Origin: Cellvibrionales bacterium UBA5860
GTDB taxonomy: Bacteria > Pseudomonadota > Gammaproteobacteria > Pseudomonadales > Porticoccaceae
NCBI GenBank assembly: GCA_002431545.1
Contig: DJFY01000054.1
Span: 1 to 5,803 of the forward strand
Reading direction: 5' to 3'
Length of the DNA: 5,803 nt
Shown here: piece after piece, positions 5,383-5,803 of the stretch
Layout: each line of letters begins with the position of its first letter
How positions within the stretch are numbered: the stretch's first letter is position 1
Program-made: the position numbers and the translations under genes
The notes under the pieces: model-generated
Told to the model about the DNA's origin: nothing
What the model saw: the letters and a program-made list of their open reading frames with translations, nothing else
Databases searched by the model: none

Positions 5383-5803
5383 TCAGCGTTTAACCAGTGT
5401 GTCGCGCCAGGTTTCTTTGATCAGGTAGTCGACACTGCGGAAAAAAGCGCCGGCGTTCGGGGTTTGTAGTGTTAACCGGGCACCCCTGCACATGACGCGC
5501 GCTATTTCCCCGATAAACTCGTTGGGGGCCGGGCGTATGTTCGATTACGTGGCGAGCAGTGACCGGGTCAAAGCTGTCTTTGGTAAATTGCGCTTTCGGT
5601 AGCCTGCAGTGAAATACTTTCAAGTTGTTCTGGCGGCAGACATCGACAGCGGTCTCGTTAAATTCCACCCCTTCAAGCTGATGGCCCAGTCGGTTCATGG
5701 TGGTTATAAACTTGCCGTTGGTCAGTAGATCCCGGCCACTGTATGTAGGTCGCGCTTGCGCCGAGCACACCGGGCATGGCGATAGCGCCGACGCGGTTGT
5801 GTC
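5383..5803 (-). pseudogene. Class I SAM-dependent methyltransferase, frameshifted and cut by right edge
   Basis: Three reading frames must be joined to recover a methyltransferase of the Methyltransf_23-like type common in polysaccharide clusters. From 5801 to about 5733 one frame reads RVGAIAMPGVLG...IQWPG, resembling the segment that precedes SAM motif I. From about 5731 to 5529 a second frame reads GKFITTMNRLGHQLEGVEFN, with the acidic residue after strand 2, then DSFDPVTARHVIEHT. From about 5523 to the TGA at 5385-5383 a third frame reads EFIGEIARVM, LTLQTPNAGAFF and ETWRDTLVKR, a natural family C-terminus. The second switch is explained by one extra G in the G5 run at 5524-5528. At the first switch the glycine-rich SAM loop (normally LDxGCGxG) is reduced to DLLTNGKF, so several bases seem lost. 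As written the gene cannot encode an active enzyme; sequencing or assembly error near the contig end is a real alternative to genuine decay. It probably preceded the glycosyltransferase in one operon. Confidence 0.78.

Noticed and set aside
5390..5770. 126-residue minus-strand ORF taken as a complete small protein
   Set aside because: Its beginning and end do not fit a methyltransferase, while other frames supply better N- and C-terminal segments. It is the central fragment of a frameshifted gene.
1..5803. CRISPR arrays, tRNA or rRNA genes, insertion-sequence ends
   Set aside because: No regularly spaced direct repeats, cloverleaf-like segments, rRNA-like sequence or transposase coding was seen on either strand.

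Overview
The window looks like chromosomal DNA of a moderately GC-rich gammaproteobacterium-like organism. The truncated PurA at the left edge closely follows the E. coli-type sequence, intergenic gaps are short, and start sites mostly have AGGA/GGAGG-type ribosome binding sites. The finer taxonomic guess (a free-living, possibly marine, lipid- or steroid-degrading gammaproteobacterium) is inference from gene content only.

Layout: (1) 1-614, + strand: the last ~203 residues of adenylosuccinate synthetase (purA), cut by the window edge. (2) 778-2348, + strand: a two-gene operon of a thiolase-superfamily protein and a DUF35 zinc-ribbon/OB-fold partner, translationally coupled by an ATGA overlap. 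(3) 4181-2461, - strand: a second pair of the same type (thiolase-like, then DUF35), diverged from the first and separated internally by 131 bp. The two pairs converge tail to tail on a 112-bp spacer that holds a short 12-bp tandem repeat, next to a perfect 10-bp inverted repeat at the 3' end of the second DUF35 gene. (4) 5313-4315, - strand: a GT4-type glycosyltransferase. (5) 5803-5383, - strand: a class I SAM-dependent methyltransferase that can only be read by changing frame twice, cut by the right edge. No stretch longer than 300 bases lacks a gene.

How the genes may work together: thiolase-like plus DUF35 pairs are known to form heteromeric complexes acting on acyl-CoA thioesters, for example thiolases and the steroid side-chain retro-aldolases of the Ltp2/ChsH2-DUF35 type. 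In both thiolase-like proteins here the position of the usual nucleophilic cysteine reads Gly-Gly-Ser/Ala, so neither is likely to be a classical Cys-dependent thiolase. A carbon-carbon lyase (retro-aldolase) role, or another repurposed role, on acyl-CoA is the more attractive inference. The substrate cannot be read from this window. The glycosyltransferase and damaged methyltransferase look like the end of a separate surface-polysaccharide or glycan-modification cluster on the same strand as the second pair.

The most notable points are the duplicated, inverted thiolase-like/DUF35 modules with altered active sites, and the methyltransferase with a one-base homopolymer frameshift plus a collapsed SAM-binding loop.
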